Assembly: GCA_010279815.1 (NCBI GenBank)
Contig: QEOQ01000092.1
Coordinates: forward strand, 1,360,653-1,424,652
DNA: 64,000 bases
Direction: 5' to 3'
Source: Brachionus plicatilis
Lineage: Eukaryota; Rotifera; Eurotatoria; Ploima; Brachionidae
Shown here: positions 1-11,223 of the stretch, piece after piece
How positions within the stretch are numbered: position 1 is the first letter of the stretch
How the letters are laid out: every line of letters starts with the position of its first letter
Program-made: the position numbers and the translations under genes
Notes under the pieces: model-generated
The model's database searches: none
Seen by the model: the letters and a program-made list of their open reading frames with translations, nothing else
Told to the model about the DNA's origin: nothing

Positions 1-392
1 TTAGATATAAAAAAAGTTTAAAAAAAAAAGAGAAAGGAATAAAAATAAGAAAAATAAGAAAAAATCTAAGTAAAATTTATTATTTAATTACACTTTGTAT
101 TTAGATTTGTAGAGAAAATTTTTTCCAAGACAGAATTTGTTTTAATTTGCCTCAAGAATCAACAAATTTTTCGGGAAAAAAACATTGTAAATCATACAAA
201 GTACATTGAAAAATTGTTGTGATATTTTGAGTATCCTGCAAAATGAATAAAAGTTTTATTTAAGTCTTGCTGAACTTTAAGTCCTTAATTTTAACTTAAA
301 GAAAAAAATCATTGAATTTAATCGTTTTGTTTTGTTTTTTTGTACCAGTTTCAATTGAATTTAAAAATCTAAATTTTTCTTTTTTAAATCAG
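1..392. other. AT-rich sequence upstream of the first visible VAC14 exon
   Basis: Probably VAC14 intron sequence, or an intron plus an exon I could not recognise. The first exon I can support begins at 393, after a pyrimidine-rich tract ending in AG. Reading all plus frames here gives only short peptides broken by stops, and none convincingly matches the residues expected just before the visible part of VAC14. Confidence 0.4.
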
Positions 393-2041
393 ATGACTCA
401 ATACAAATGACGGCAATGATGTGGTTGAAAGAGTTAATACATCTTCTTAATGAACAAGCAGTTTTCTTTATTCCAGGAATTTTAAATGTAGTCTTGCCGT
501 GTTTTTCTTATGGAGATGAAAATTTAAAGAAAAATATCCTTTTGAAAACAATTTTTATAAAATTTTTTCATCTTTTTTATTTTTTTTTATTTTCTTAACC
601 AATTCTTAAATATCAAAGAATTATCTAGAATAATAAATTCAAAACTGTGGGCCTTAATCGAAAATTTGAGTCAAGAAAAAAAGTATTCCATGCAATTAAT
701 CATTTGGAAAGATTAAAATGTTTCATTTAAGGGAAGAAACAAAAACGTTGATTAACAAAATAGCTGTTGATAAGCTTATTGAGACTTTATCACGATTCAC
801 AATAACTCCCAGCGAGACCAATACAGTGACAACAACTATTGAATCTTTAAGATGGTTTCTGCATCTGGTAAACAAGCAACCCGAGTTGATTCTAAGTCAA
901 ATCAATAGTTTTTTTGCCATATTGATTGCATTTTTATCCGATTCATCCAAAGAAGCAGTCGAGTTGGATTTGAAAATTTTAGCGGTCATCTCATCAAACA
1001 CATTTTTGATTGATACAAATAATCAAAACGAGAATTTAAAAGCTAATTTTGCCAAATACAACAATTACTTCTTAATGTTTATGACTGAACTGTTGGATTT
1101 GTTTCGCAAAGATCAAAATTTAAGATTTGAAAAAGGATCGTCAATGATCAGGTATTTTTGTAACAAGTAATTAAAATTTTTTGTTTAAACCATCAATTTT
1201 TTAAAGAAATTTGTGCATTCTTCTAAATCCCGAGGACATATTTAGAATGTTTTCCGAGATATTATCAAAAGAAAAAGACAGTGAATTTGCCATTAGCATG
1301 GTCGATATTTTGAATTCAATTTTGTTAACTTCATGCGAATGCTATGATTTGCGAAATTCATTAAAAGATTTTAATACCAAGGTAAATTAAGAAATTTTTA
1401 AGTTTGTTTCAACAACAAAAAAAAATTTAATTTTTTTGTCAGGAAAGTTTTTCTATGTTCGTCTGTCTGTACAAAACTTGGTGCCATAACCCTATAGCTG
1501 CGATAGCACTTTGTTTGCTTTCACAAAATTATGAACATGCTTTTAACTTGGTTAATCTATTGTAACTTTAACCTGTGTATTTATTCTTATTTAAATTATT
1601 AATTGATTTTAAAAAAAGAGGCGATATTGAAATAACTCTCAACTTATTGATTACTATTGATAAACTGGTTCAATTAATAGAATCTTCTATTTTTACTTGT
1701 GAGTGTGCAAAAAAGTTATTTTAAATTTTTTTTTGTTAAATCAACTAATTTTGATAGATCTAAGACTGCACTTGTTACAAGTTGAACAGAATCAATATTT
1801 AGTTCGGGCACTTTATGGCCTTTTGATGGTTCTGCCACAAAGTGATGCATTTTTTTCACTTAAACATCGCCTTGACTGCGTTCCAAATTATTACAACAAA
1901 ATATCCAATTCAACTGAAATAAAGCTAACATCATCTTCGGATCGAAGCAAAATAGATTTCAAAGAGCTGTTGGAGCATTTTGTTAAAGTTCAAGAGAGAC
2001 ACAAGTTTTTTAAAAAGCAAAATAAAATTTTATCAAAATAA
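393..2041 (+). CDS. VAC14: VAC14 C-terminal part (PIKfyve complex scaffold), 5' end outside window
   Basis: VAC14 is the HEAT-repeat scaffold that holds the kinase PIKfyve and the phosphatase FIG4 on endosomal membranes. Exons by eye are 393-533, 610-682, 732-1151, 1207-1381, 1443-1561, 1619-1698 and 1758-2041. They join without a frame break into 429 complete codons plus stop. Diagnostic stretches are QMTAMMWLKELI at the start, LLTSCECYDLRNSLKD in the middle, and ALYGLLMVLPQSDAF then ELLEHFVKVQERH near the C-terminus, all characteristic of the VAC14 Fab1-binding C-terminal region. Introns are 49-76 nt. The first one (534-609) has AT-AA ends and is listed separately. N-terminal HEAT repeats lie upstream of the window. 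The downstream neighbour on the same strand is PIP4K2. Confidence 0.92.
534..609 (+). other. AT-AA minor-class (U12-type) intron in VAC14
   Basis: The 76-nt intron starts ATATCCTTTT, the canonical U12-type 5' splice site. It carries TTTTCTTAACC at 590-600, matching the U12 branch-point consensus, and the joined frame requires an end at TAA (609), about 11 nt after the branch adenosine. There is no GT, GC or AG dinucleotide anywhere between the two coding blocks, so no ordinary U2-type intron can join them. Joining gives K-K-N-I-K-E, as expected for VAC14. Confidence 0.8.
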
Positions 2042-2311
2042 TCAATTTAAAATATGACATTTTTTTAAATTTCTTTTTTGAATCTTAAAACAAGATTTGT
2101 CAAAATTTTAATCTAATTTAAATAAATTTATTTAATTTATATTAGCTTGCTCTTTTTTAATACACTTGTAGTTAAAAAATCATTTTGAAATTATTTTCTT
2201 AAAATAATTTGTGTCTTTGAATCTTTGAAAGACCAATTTTTCGCTCGACTCTTCCTACTTTGACTTAAATGTAGACTTGTACCCAGTCAATTAAAATTTA
2301 ATGCAGCATCA
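2042..2311. other. VAC14 3' flank, AT-rich
   Basis: Short AT-rich stretch after the VAC14 stop codon, with AATAAA-like motifs near 2120. A GACTT-containing segment around 2258-2290 resembles the hAT-type subterminal repeats seen elsewhere in the window. No gene is visible. Confidence 0.4.
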
Positions 2312-2851
2312 ATGAAAATAAAAAAATTTAATCGAATTTTTATCGATGAGATTCATAATGCTTCATCAATAAAAAATAAAAATTTCATCGGTTTATCATA
2401 TATTTCATATATTTTATATCGAATTAAAATAATTTTAAAATTTATTGTTCAATTTTATATAGGTGAATCAGGTAATAAAGCTAAAGAAAGAGTTGGACAA
2501 CATTTTTATAACATTAATTATTTTAGACAAAATATCAGAAAATCTTCAAGTAACTTTGATACATTTTCTGAAGTATCAATTCAATTTTATAGTCTAAATC
2601 ATTCAATGGATGATTTTAAATTTTTTATTTTTAAATCGAATTTAGATGATAAAATAAAAAGGCTATCAACAGAAACTAAGTTGATAATCATTTTTCTAAA
2701 ATTTCAAATTCCTTTTTTAAAGAAAAAAATATCAAAAATTGAATATATAAAAACTCTAAGTTTTGCTTCTTTTTCAAAAAGATTGTACACTATGTTGCAA
2801 ACTATAGAAAAATTTAAAAAAAATTTTTTTTTTTATTTTTCATTTTCATGA
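2312..2851 (+). pseudogene. GIY-YIG-like open frame, probable retroelement remnant
   Basis: A 179-codon frame, extremely AT-rich, containing QFYIGESGNKAKERVGQH. This resembles the GIY-YIG nuclease core (Y-I-G, then an Arg, then a His a few residues on). Downstream residues such as LSTETKLIIIFLKFQIPFLKKK fit the tail seen in many retroelement GIY-YIG domains. Penelope-like elements carry a C-terminal GIY-YIG domain, and about 130 bases downstream (2980-3006) lies a hammerhead-like motif of the kind reported from such elements. No reverse transcriptase is visible upstream, so this is a 5'-truncated copy or an orphan. Family assignment is inference. Confidence 0.45.
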
Positions 2852-2979
2852 AGTTTTATTCTAAATCTTTGATTTATAAAAATATTTTCATAATATGTTT
2901 TTATATTCTTTTGAAACAAATCTTCTTTTTTTCCTTTTTTTTTTTTTTAAATTTAAAAACTAATCAGAATTTTTAGATT

Positions 2980-3006
2980 CTGAAGAAGTCCCCTTTTGGT
3001 CGAAAC
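2980..3006 (+). ncRNA. degenerate hammerhead-ribozyme-like core
   Basis: The order CTGAAGA, then AGTCC-CCTTTT-GGTC, then GAAAC matches the hammerhead layout CUGANGA, stem II, GAAA. Stem II would have one mismatch and one extra base. Stems I and III are not convincingly closed, so catalytic activity is doubtful. The position after a GIY-YIG frame suits a Penelope-like retroelement tail. Confidence 0.35.
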
Positions 3007-3198
3007 GGGTCGATCGTTTTGTATCAAAAAAAATTTATGTTTTATTTTTTTTAATTATTTTTTATAAATTAAAAAATTATTTTATAAAAAAATAAATATT
3101 TTTTTATTAAATCATTATAATAAAAATCAGAGTTTTTTAAAAGTCCCAAAAAAACGGTTCAAAAGTTTAGAAATTTTTTCAATTTCCCTGAAAGTTAT

Positions 3199-3385
3199 AG
3201 CTTCCAAGGTCTACCAGAATGGCTTCGATCAGACACAGTACCAGTCTCTTAATATGGTTTTTAGTTGAAGAGACACATTTTGGAGATACGGCCAACAGCT
3301 ATGAGCTTGGCTATCTCATTTTGCTTTTTATCCCCACTTTTTTGCACACCCACGATCTGCCATTTTTGTGGGCTAGACACATTTT
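3199..3385 (-). pseudogene. decayed Tc1-like transposase N-terminal (helix-turn-helix) fragment
   Basis: Read on the minus strand the frame gives WQIVGVQKSGDKKQNEIAKL, then after two stop codons ETGTVSDRSHSGRPWKL. This is the order found in the paired-like DNA-binding region of Tc1/mariner transposases (IV-L-x-x-x-G, then EIAKLLGVS, then TGSV-DRPRSGRPRKL). No catalytic DDE domain follows in frame. The copy is clearly dead. A partial hAT-MITE-like piece (starting CAGAG at 3128) lies beside it. Confidence 0.6.
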
Positions 3386-3439
3386 TTACCCATTTTTTGA
3401 CAAAATTAAGATTTTCTGGTAATGTTATTTTGAAAGGAC

Positions 3440-5762
3440 ATAAGGAATTTGATATTATTTAAATTAAGCAGTTTAAGAGCACAATTTACTCAAAATTAGA
3501 AGAAATATAAAAATTAATCATAAAGTTGTGAAAAAAGATTGTTATAATCGCTTAATCTTTTGGATTATCAGAATTTCTAAACTTTTGTGCCGACTTTTAT
3601 TATTTGATTATAAATATTTAAAAGTTAATTATATTTTTATGCCGAGAGTGATAAATCAAATTGTAGAGAAAAAGAATTTACAAACAAGTTTTTTTATATT
3701 TTTCTTATGCATTCAATTTTTAGTCAAATTCAATAAATAAACAATTTTAGATGAATGAAATAATTAATTTTTGCAGCACACTGTATAAAATTTTCTTTTT
3801 TGGATGTTTCAAATGAAAAAAATGAGCAAAAACCTCCTTTGATCTGATTAAAAATTAAAATTTTCAAAGTGCTTCCATAAGCAAAATATATTAGTACAAA
3901 TGTTTGTAATGTGGTATCTTGCCCTTGAGAAAGATTTCCATAATTCAAGAAACAAATATAATGCTTAAGCCAGATTATGACTTCTTTTTTATATTTGTTT
4001 TTATAAATTTTTTAATCAATCTTATTGAAGATTTTGTTTTCATCAGTCTTTTTAAAAAGTCATGATCTGTTTCGACGACAGATCTTATTCCTATAATAAA
4101 TGGTCTAAAAATTCAAATAAAACCATAGTTTTGTTATCATAATCTTTTCACTTATTTTAAGTTAATTTTTCACTGAAAAATTTCATATTATTTCATATTA
4201 TTATAATAGCAGTACAATCTTTAGCCAAAATATAAATCAGAAATATTTATAAAGCTTTTAGTTATCTGGTGCACCGAGTAAGTCAGATCTAGAAATAATT
4301 TTCCTGAATAAATTTTTCCACTGACACGCTTGGTTAAGAAAAATAAAAGCAAGAAATATTCAAATTGTTTTTTATTTTTTTGGTAGACATTAAAAATTCA
4401 TTTAAAAAAATGCTTGCCATGTTCATATATTTGTACAATCAAGCAATAGAAATAATGTTAAAAAAAGGTGAAAATTGGATATATTTTAGAAATTTTTTTA
4501 ATATCATCTTTATATTTTGTTCAGCGTATTAATGTATAGGATATAACGAATATAGAATCAAAATTTAATTTTGATATTTAAAAAAATGTATCCGCAATAA
4601 TTTCATGAGTTATTTTTGAATTTAATTACCATGGGAAATGTTTTAAATATCAATTTTGAACATTATTAAAAAATTTTTCGCTTTAATTTATTATTTAGGA
4701 AGCATCATCACATTTTAATTTTAATATTTAAAAATAAAATCAATAAATTCAAAATCGACGAAATCTAAAGAGAAAATATTCAAAAAATAAAGCTACGTAA
4801 ATTCATAACTTTTGGTGTTTTTCTTTATTAATTTTCTTAGCGTTTATTAAATTTTTGTTTTCTAAAATAAACAATTTCAAATAAATTAATAGGATTTTTT
4901 TAATAAATTTCAGTTAAATTTAATTGAAATTTAGAAAAAAAATATGAAGATTTTTTCAAAAAATTCCCAGCTCTTAACCCTTATTTAGAAAAAAATAAAA
5001 TAAAACGCTTCCAGGAAAAATAAATTCTTTAGTTAAAAATCTTGTTTAACAATCTTTTCTGATGTTTCCAGCTACTTGATGTTTTAAAAGCATGCTGACA
5101 TTTAATTTAATTAGGATTATTATTTATTTAGGTATATCATTACGAGAACCCCGATTAGATTCATTTAATTTGACATTTTGAAACCAAAAAAACTATTTCG
5201 CATTTAAAAAAATCATTTCTTATTTTAAGACTCAATTTCAATCACTCTATCAAGTTAAATTTGTGTTTCTATTTATTTCTATTTCGTTGTTCGTATGATA
5301 ATTTTCTGAAATTCAATTAATTTATTCACAAGCATAAAAAAAAAGAAAGGAAAATGTTGCAATGAAACTCTGTACAGAAATTCTTTTTTTTCGCTCTAAT
5401 TTGACTCTTGTTTATTTCAAATTTAATATTTTATTAAAATGTAGGATAAATGAGCAGAGAGCTAAAATAAAAATGGTTTCTTTTCAAAAAATTGCTGTAA
5501 TTTCCGCCATTGTGACCACATTCTGATAGCTAAATTTTACCAGTAAGCCTTTTTCGTAGCATTAAGGTACCTCAAGTTTTGTTTAATAAAAAAATGATGT
5601 TTTCTAATCATCAAATAGATCTTAAAATAAGACTTGGTAAATTAAAAATGTTAATGTTATTTTGATTAATCATAATTTATTATTGCTTTTGGGATTATCA
5701 GCCAAAAATATACATTTCATTTTGGTGTTTAGATATTTAGCTAAAACTCTTTGGGTCACAAA
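3440..5762. other. intergenic AT-rich DNA between VAC14 and PIP4K2
   Basis: About 2.3 kb of AT-rich sequence. Short open frames on both strands consist of Phe, Lys, Ile and Asn runs, with no recognisable domain. I see no RNA gene or intact mobile element here. The last part presumably holds the PIP4K2 promoter and 5' UTR. Confidence 0.4.
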
Positions 5763-8700
5763 ATGAGTTCTGGTGAATCATCGAGCAAAAACAAGAGCAA
5801 AAACAAAAACAAACTGAGCATTAAGATTCAAAAGAAAAAAGTGTTCCGAGCAACAGAGCCGTTGATTGCCGTTTTTATGTGGGGCGTCAACTATTCAGTA
5901 AATAGCCAGCTGAAAATATTTTTTTCTTATTAATTAATGTTTTTGGTATTTTAAGTGCAATGAACTAAAACACGTCAATATGCCTGAATTACTGATGCCA
6001 GATGATTTCAAGGCTTACATGAAAGTGAAAATCGACAATCAACATTTTAATAAGTAAGATCAAAAAATTTTTTTATACTTTTATTACAAGCAGAGACGAC
6101 CAAAATTTGCAACATTTCAATGAGGTTTTAAATAAATTGATAATTAATATTTTTAATAATACATTTATTAATTATTAAACACTTAAAAGACAAATAACTT
6201 TTGAAAATTTATCTAATTTCACTCTTTATTGAAAAAAAAATTTGGGCACGGTCACTACATTAAAAAAAACTCATAAAATTAAATTAAATTAAGTTATTCA
6301 ATTTACACTTGACTGATTTTCTTTCATTTGGTTGTAAGTTTGATTTTCAAGATTCTATAAAATTTGTCTTGAATAAATTTTTTATAAAGTTTATTTTATT
6401 TTCTTTATCATAATCATCCTCAATCGGAATCATTTTTTAATTTAACAAATTCTCTTTCTAGGATTCGATTATTGCTTGAATTTAAATATAAACTCGAAGA
6501 TATCTTTGCCAGAGTTGTTTAAAAGTCCCAAAAAAAAGTCCAAATTAGGACTTGAATACTTGGACTTGACTTTCAAACAACTCTGATCTTTACTCTAACA
6601 TTTTTTTCAATTTGCTTTTGTAATGAAGCCATTATTTTTGGAGTTAATTTAAAGCGTTGTTTATTTTGATTAAATGTCATTAAAAAAGATTAAATTGTCA
6701 ATTTTAACAATTAAATTAAATGCATTATTCGTAAATTTAAAGTATTAGTTATCACAATCGTCAACTCATCAATTTATAAATACATATTATCATTTAAAAA
6801 AATAAAGAAATCAGTTATTTAAATAATTTTCAAAATAAATAATAAATTAATTTTTACTAATTTTTTTGACTGGTTTTTTAATTACCTTACTCTTCTTATA
6901 TTTCCTAAATTGATGTGACATGCTTCAGTTGGAAAGGAATCCAAAAATTCTTCCCCTTATGACTTTTCTCTCTTAGAAGCGAATGGAATTCCTGGAATGA
7001 TTCTAGTACATTATTTAATAGTAATTGACGAAAATTTTTTTCATTTAATTTTTTCAAGATGCAATTAATTAAAATTTATGCCGGTTAATTATTCTCATTG
7101 ACAATTAATAGTTATAAGTTATATTTAATTAAAAAAAATACCCTTTAATACTTTTTATTTCTATGTAATATTAACAATTGTATCTTAATCTTTTAAATGA
7201 CAACTAATACTTTTAGATGACGATCAACACATTTAATTGACATTTTTCTAATGCATTTTAATTAAAATAAATGACATTTTAAAATGAAGCCTTAATTTAT
7301 TTATTAGTTAAATTTAAATAAGAATATGTAGTGATATTTGTAAAAAAGAGAAAATTTTTCAAATTTTAGATTTTAAGTAAAATTAGTAAATTTTTAAAAT
7401 TGTACGAAATTTTTGTAAAAACAAGAATGTGCAAAAATTTTAAAAGAGCTTTGTCGGCATCTCGAAGTTAATTTTCAATTCAAGGATTTTATTATCAAAT
7501 ATTAAAATTAATCAAATCGTTGAATTAATAGAATTATTTTTTATAAAGTTTATTTTGAAATTTATTATGTCAAAAATGGCAACTTGAAGTTTGATGACTT
7601 GATTAAATGATCAAAACGTAATTCATTATAGTATTAGTATAAATGATGAAATTTGTTTTTTTTTTTTTTTAAATTAAACATAAGATGTTCACTATTTTAA
7701 TAAAATTCTAATTGATCTTTTATTGATTCTTCTAAAATCTTTTTTTTGAAAACTTTAGAGACAAATTTAATATCCACATTAAAGTATTCAAATTATGGCT
7801 TTAATTAATATTTAAATATTAATAAAAATATATTACGACTAAACAAAGTTAATTTTGTATTGCAAAGTTTTAAAATATTGATCAAGATTTTATTTTTACC
7901 TCAGATAAACATTCATATAATTTTTCGATTTAATTAAAGATTAAACAAACCATCTTCAATAAAGTTTAGTCATTCATTTTTAAAAAATTGATTAATAATA
8001 TCTTTTTATTTAACTCAAAAACTAAAAATTTCGATCTGAAATTTACATTTGATCATGAACTTCAATTTTTCTTCAAAAATTAAGATTGGAAAGATCGATC
8101 TTTTCATCACATTATTTATTTAAAATTAAAATTTGAATGCTTGATACAAACACTTTTGATAAAAAAAAAATTAATTACATTTTTGTTTCTAACACTAATT
8201 TAGGGAAAATCTGGTAAATTTTTATTATTTATTTATATGTAATTTTGTATCGAGCGTCAGCTCCTTCAGAGAAAAATAAAAATAAAATTAAATCAAAATA
8301 AAGTGTTAAAAATAAAAGTTAAAAAAGGAAAATTTTTGATTTTTTACCAAAATTTATTATACGGAAATTGTTGCAAAAATCAATAAGCAGAACATCATTG
8401 TATATTGTTTTCATTTTCAAAGAAAAATAACGAATTAAATAAAATTTCCAGAATTTGCATCATTCGCAAAAGTTGCAACTTTTGGTATTCCCTTATTAGT
8501 TAAATTCAGTTTTAATAAAAAAAAATTAAAATATCCGTTAGTTATTCTGTGAATTAGACTTGTACTATGCTCATCGAGTTCAAGTTCTTCAATTTAACCC
8601 ATTACACAGAGCCGTTTCTTTTAAATTTCATTCAAAATATTAAATCAATATTTTTTAAAAAAATAAACAAGGATTGGCGTTGCAAGTTAAAAAACAAAAA

Positions 8701-11223
8701 TTTTTAATGTACGAAATAAACATGGATAGACAATTAGATTTAACTTTTAAAAAAAGTTTTCCTTTTTGTTTTTTCTCTACTTTTTAAAGTAGAGGAATTA
8801 TTATTAAAGGATTTTTACTTATAAATATTCTCATTGTCTATACCTCGAAATAAAAGATTAGATTCATTGATTTATGCTTTATTTTTAGTTTTAATAATCA
8901 ATAACAAAATAGAACAAAATAATTAACACATATTGAACTTTATTTAGTTAAAAAATCAAGAAAATCTGATAGATAATTCTCTTTTAATTTGTTCCCAAAA
9001 TTTCGAGAAATTATAAAAAAGTGCATTTAAGATATTTCAATTTTAAAAAAATAACTCGAAAAATAATCAAATGATTTAATTTTATAAAAAGAGGCATTTT
9101 GATTTTTATTATGGTGATTTTTTTAATATAAAACCACATTCTTTTTTGGGCTTTTTTTAGAGATAAATGGTTCCCCAAAATCTAAAAACTTTTTAACACA
9201 AATCACTACAAAACACAATTTTTTGTGGTGAAAAAAAATTATTAAATTAGAAATATAATATTTTCAAATAGTGTTTATAAAATTATATATAAAAAAATTA
9301 AATATTAAATTAAAATCTATTTTTTGGAAAACCAATTTCCAGCTAATTTTTGACGACCTTTTTTAAGTTTATTAACAAATTCGTCGGATTCTCATAAAAT
9401 ATTGGCCATGCATCAATCAATGAATTGTCACTGTTTTTTCTTTTTCATATTATTTTTTTTGGATTTTTTAATCTTAAAAAATTCGGAAATTTTTTTTATT
9501 ACGTAAAATCATAGGCATTATCTAAAAAATTTAGTGGCAGCTTTTAATAGATATTGAAAAAATCTTTGCTTATAATTTTTTAATTTGCGGAACGCAATTT
9601 TTGTCTTAGTCAAGTTATTTTTGTGCTGAAAATTTTTTCTTTGTGTGTGACAGTTTTTTGTTTGTGGGAACTAGGCAGACCCCTTTTTTTCTCAAAGTTT
9701 TATTGAAAAATGTTAGATAGAAAAAATATCTTGCCATGCAATTTATTTTTGTTTTTTTTTTCTTCTAAATCTTTCGGAAGTAAAAGGAAAAAGAGAAAAA
9801 AAAAAGATTCCGAAAAGTGAGTTCAAACTAAGGCTTATCCGCCATTCGGGCGTTCCCAGGGATAAAACCTGAACTAATGTGAACAACTAAAAATAATTAA
9901 GGTTCACCAATATTTATTTATTTAATCTAAAAAGAAAACCGGGCCCGGTTGTCGTCGTAGACTGGACACCGGGCGGAAATACAAATCACATTATGTATAT
10001 AAAAAGAAATATGTATATAAAATCACAAACCCCAAAACTATATTTTAAATAAATAAATAAATACAAAAATTCAATTAAGTTTAAAAAGCAAAATAAAGAC
10101 GGTCAAGATTAATTTTTTATTTTTCTCAAGAAACACACTACCAAGTCATTACAAAGTCAAAGAATACTGTCCTTTGGTATTTAAGAATATGCGCGAGCGT
10201 TTCAGCATTTCCGATGAGTCATATTTAAAATCACTGACCAACGGCGATGTAGAGCCCATTGATTGCAGCAGTGGCAAAAGCAATGCAAGATTTTACATAT
10301 CATACGATAAAAGATACATCGTAAAATCAGTAACCAGTGAGGATGTCGAAGGTTTGCACAACATTTTGACCGACTATCACAAGCACATCGTTGAAACCAA
10401 AGGCAATACTCTATTGCCGCATCTGCTCAGTCTTTTTCGACTGACCGTCGAGGACAAAGAGATTTATTTGCTCGTGACTCGTAACGTGTTTTCCAACAGA
10501 TATAAAATTCAAATAAAATACGACATCAAAGGCTCATCTGTAGATCGAGCAGCTTCGCTAAAAGAAAAAGAAAAAGACTCTCCCACTTTAAAGGACAATG
10601 ACTTAATAAATGACAGACGCTACATTAACATCGGAGGCGAGTCTAAAAAAATATTCTTTGCCAAATTGACCAGAGATGTTGACTTTTTGTGTTCACTCAA
10701 AATAATGGACTACTCGTTGCTCATCGGTGTGACTGATCTGGACAAGTCTTTAGATCTTAGCACAGAAGCCAAGCTGCTAGAGGACAAGCTCGAATCTGAT
10801 CAAGACAATCTATCTCCCACCGAAGACACCGAAGATACGGACGATGATCAATTGAATGGTAGAAATTTATTTTATTCTATTCTAAATTCTAAATATTTGC
10901 TCAAGTGTCTGTTCCCACGCCACCCGACAGCCCTTCATCTAAATTAGCATATGGATTGTTTGGCTTGCCATCGCAAGGTTATTTTAATTTTTTTGTTGCC
11001 CTTTTTTTGCTCTATTCTTAGATTTTTACAACCAAAAAAAGGTCCGAAAAAAGAAGTTTATTTCATGGCTTTGATAGACATTCTCACTCATTATGGGCTC
11101 AAAAAGCGGTCAGCCAATGTGGCTAAAACAGTAAAGTATGGAGCCGACCAAGAGATATCCACAGTGAAACCGGACCAATATGCAAAGAGATTTTTGGATT
11201 TTGTAAACAAAATAATTCAATAA
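5763..11223 (+). CDS. PIP4K2: phosphatidylinositol 5-phosphate 4-kinase type 2
   Basis: Phosphorylates PI5P to PI(4,5)P2. Exons by eye are 5763-5897, 5956-6053, 10131-10858, 10906-10977 and 11042-11223, giving 404 codons plus stop, the usual family length. Visible motifs: FMWGVNYS and MPDDFKAY in the N-terminal dimer region, [15 protein letters not shown], the ATP-lysine segment [19 protein letters not shown] (the TRNVF motif tied to nucleotide preference in this family), [24 protein letters not shown], and the C-terminal [16 protein letters not shown] with [17 protein letters not shown]. Start is the ATG of MSSGESSSK. Intron 2 is 4,077 nt while the others are 47-64 nt. The last 3' splice site could be AAAAAAAG at 11041 (keeps frame) or CTTAG near 11020 (does not). 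Acidic loop residues lie between the kinase halves. Confidence 0.93.
6510..6585. mobile_element. hAT-type MITE with 8-bp target duplication
   Basis: A 76-bp element begins CAGAGTTGTTTAAAAGTC and ends with its inverted complement GACTTTCAAACAACTCTG. It is flanked by ATCTTTGC (left, 6502-6509) and ATCTTTAC (right, 6586-6593), a 7-of-8 match of the 8-bp length typical of hAT elements. The interior carries the same AAGTC/GACTT words seen at 31872 and 37231. Confidence 0.7.
8244..8269 (-). repeat. dispersed hairpin repeat, CTGAAGGAGC type
   Basis: The minus strand reads CTGAAGGAGCTGACGCTCG followed by ATACAAAA. AGC and GCT can pair across TGAC. Related copies lie at 37895-37920 and 49107-49130, and the motif at 2980-3006 is a more distant relative. 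Confidence 0.5.
8669..8719. repeat. dispersed repeat copy A
   Basis: AAGGATTGGCGTTGCAAGTT, followed by an A-rich tract and TTTAATGTACGAAATAA, matches 14533-14587 closely. A following segment (AACCACATTCTTTTTTGGGC near 9130) also has a counterpart near 14612, so the repeat unit may be longer than the conserved core. Confidence 0.5.
9820..9985. other. GC-rich island inside PIP4K2 intron 2
   Basis: Unlike its surroundings this stretch is GC-rich, with CGCCATTCGGGCGTTCCCAG, the palindrome ACCGGGCCCGGT, and GACACCGGGCGG. No open frame or tRNA fold is apparent. It may be part of a transferred or mobile element such as an LTR. Identity is unknown. Confidence 0.4.

Larger units (their letters stand above)
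6054..10130. other. 4.1 kb PIP4K2 intron 2, repeat-bearing
   Basis: No coding region seen. It holds a small hAT-type MITE (6510-6585), a repeat end near 7572-7617 matching the arms of the element at 26196, an inverted copy of the CTGAAGRAG hairpin repeat (8244-8269), a dispersed repeat at 8669-8719 shared with 14533-14587, and a GC-rich island around 9820-9985. The rest is AT-rich and featureless to the eye. Confidence 0.7.

Noticed and set aside
120..260. Possible additional VAC14 exon (frame with VNHTKYIEKLL)
   Set aside because: Interrupted by a stop and leads to no donor that joins the 393 exon in frame.
3219..3462. Plus-strand open frames over the Tc1-like region
   Set aside because: They are antisense shadows; the minus strand carries the transposase pattern.
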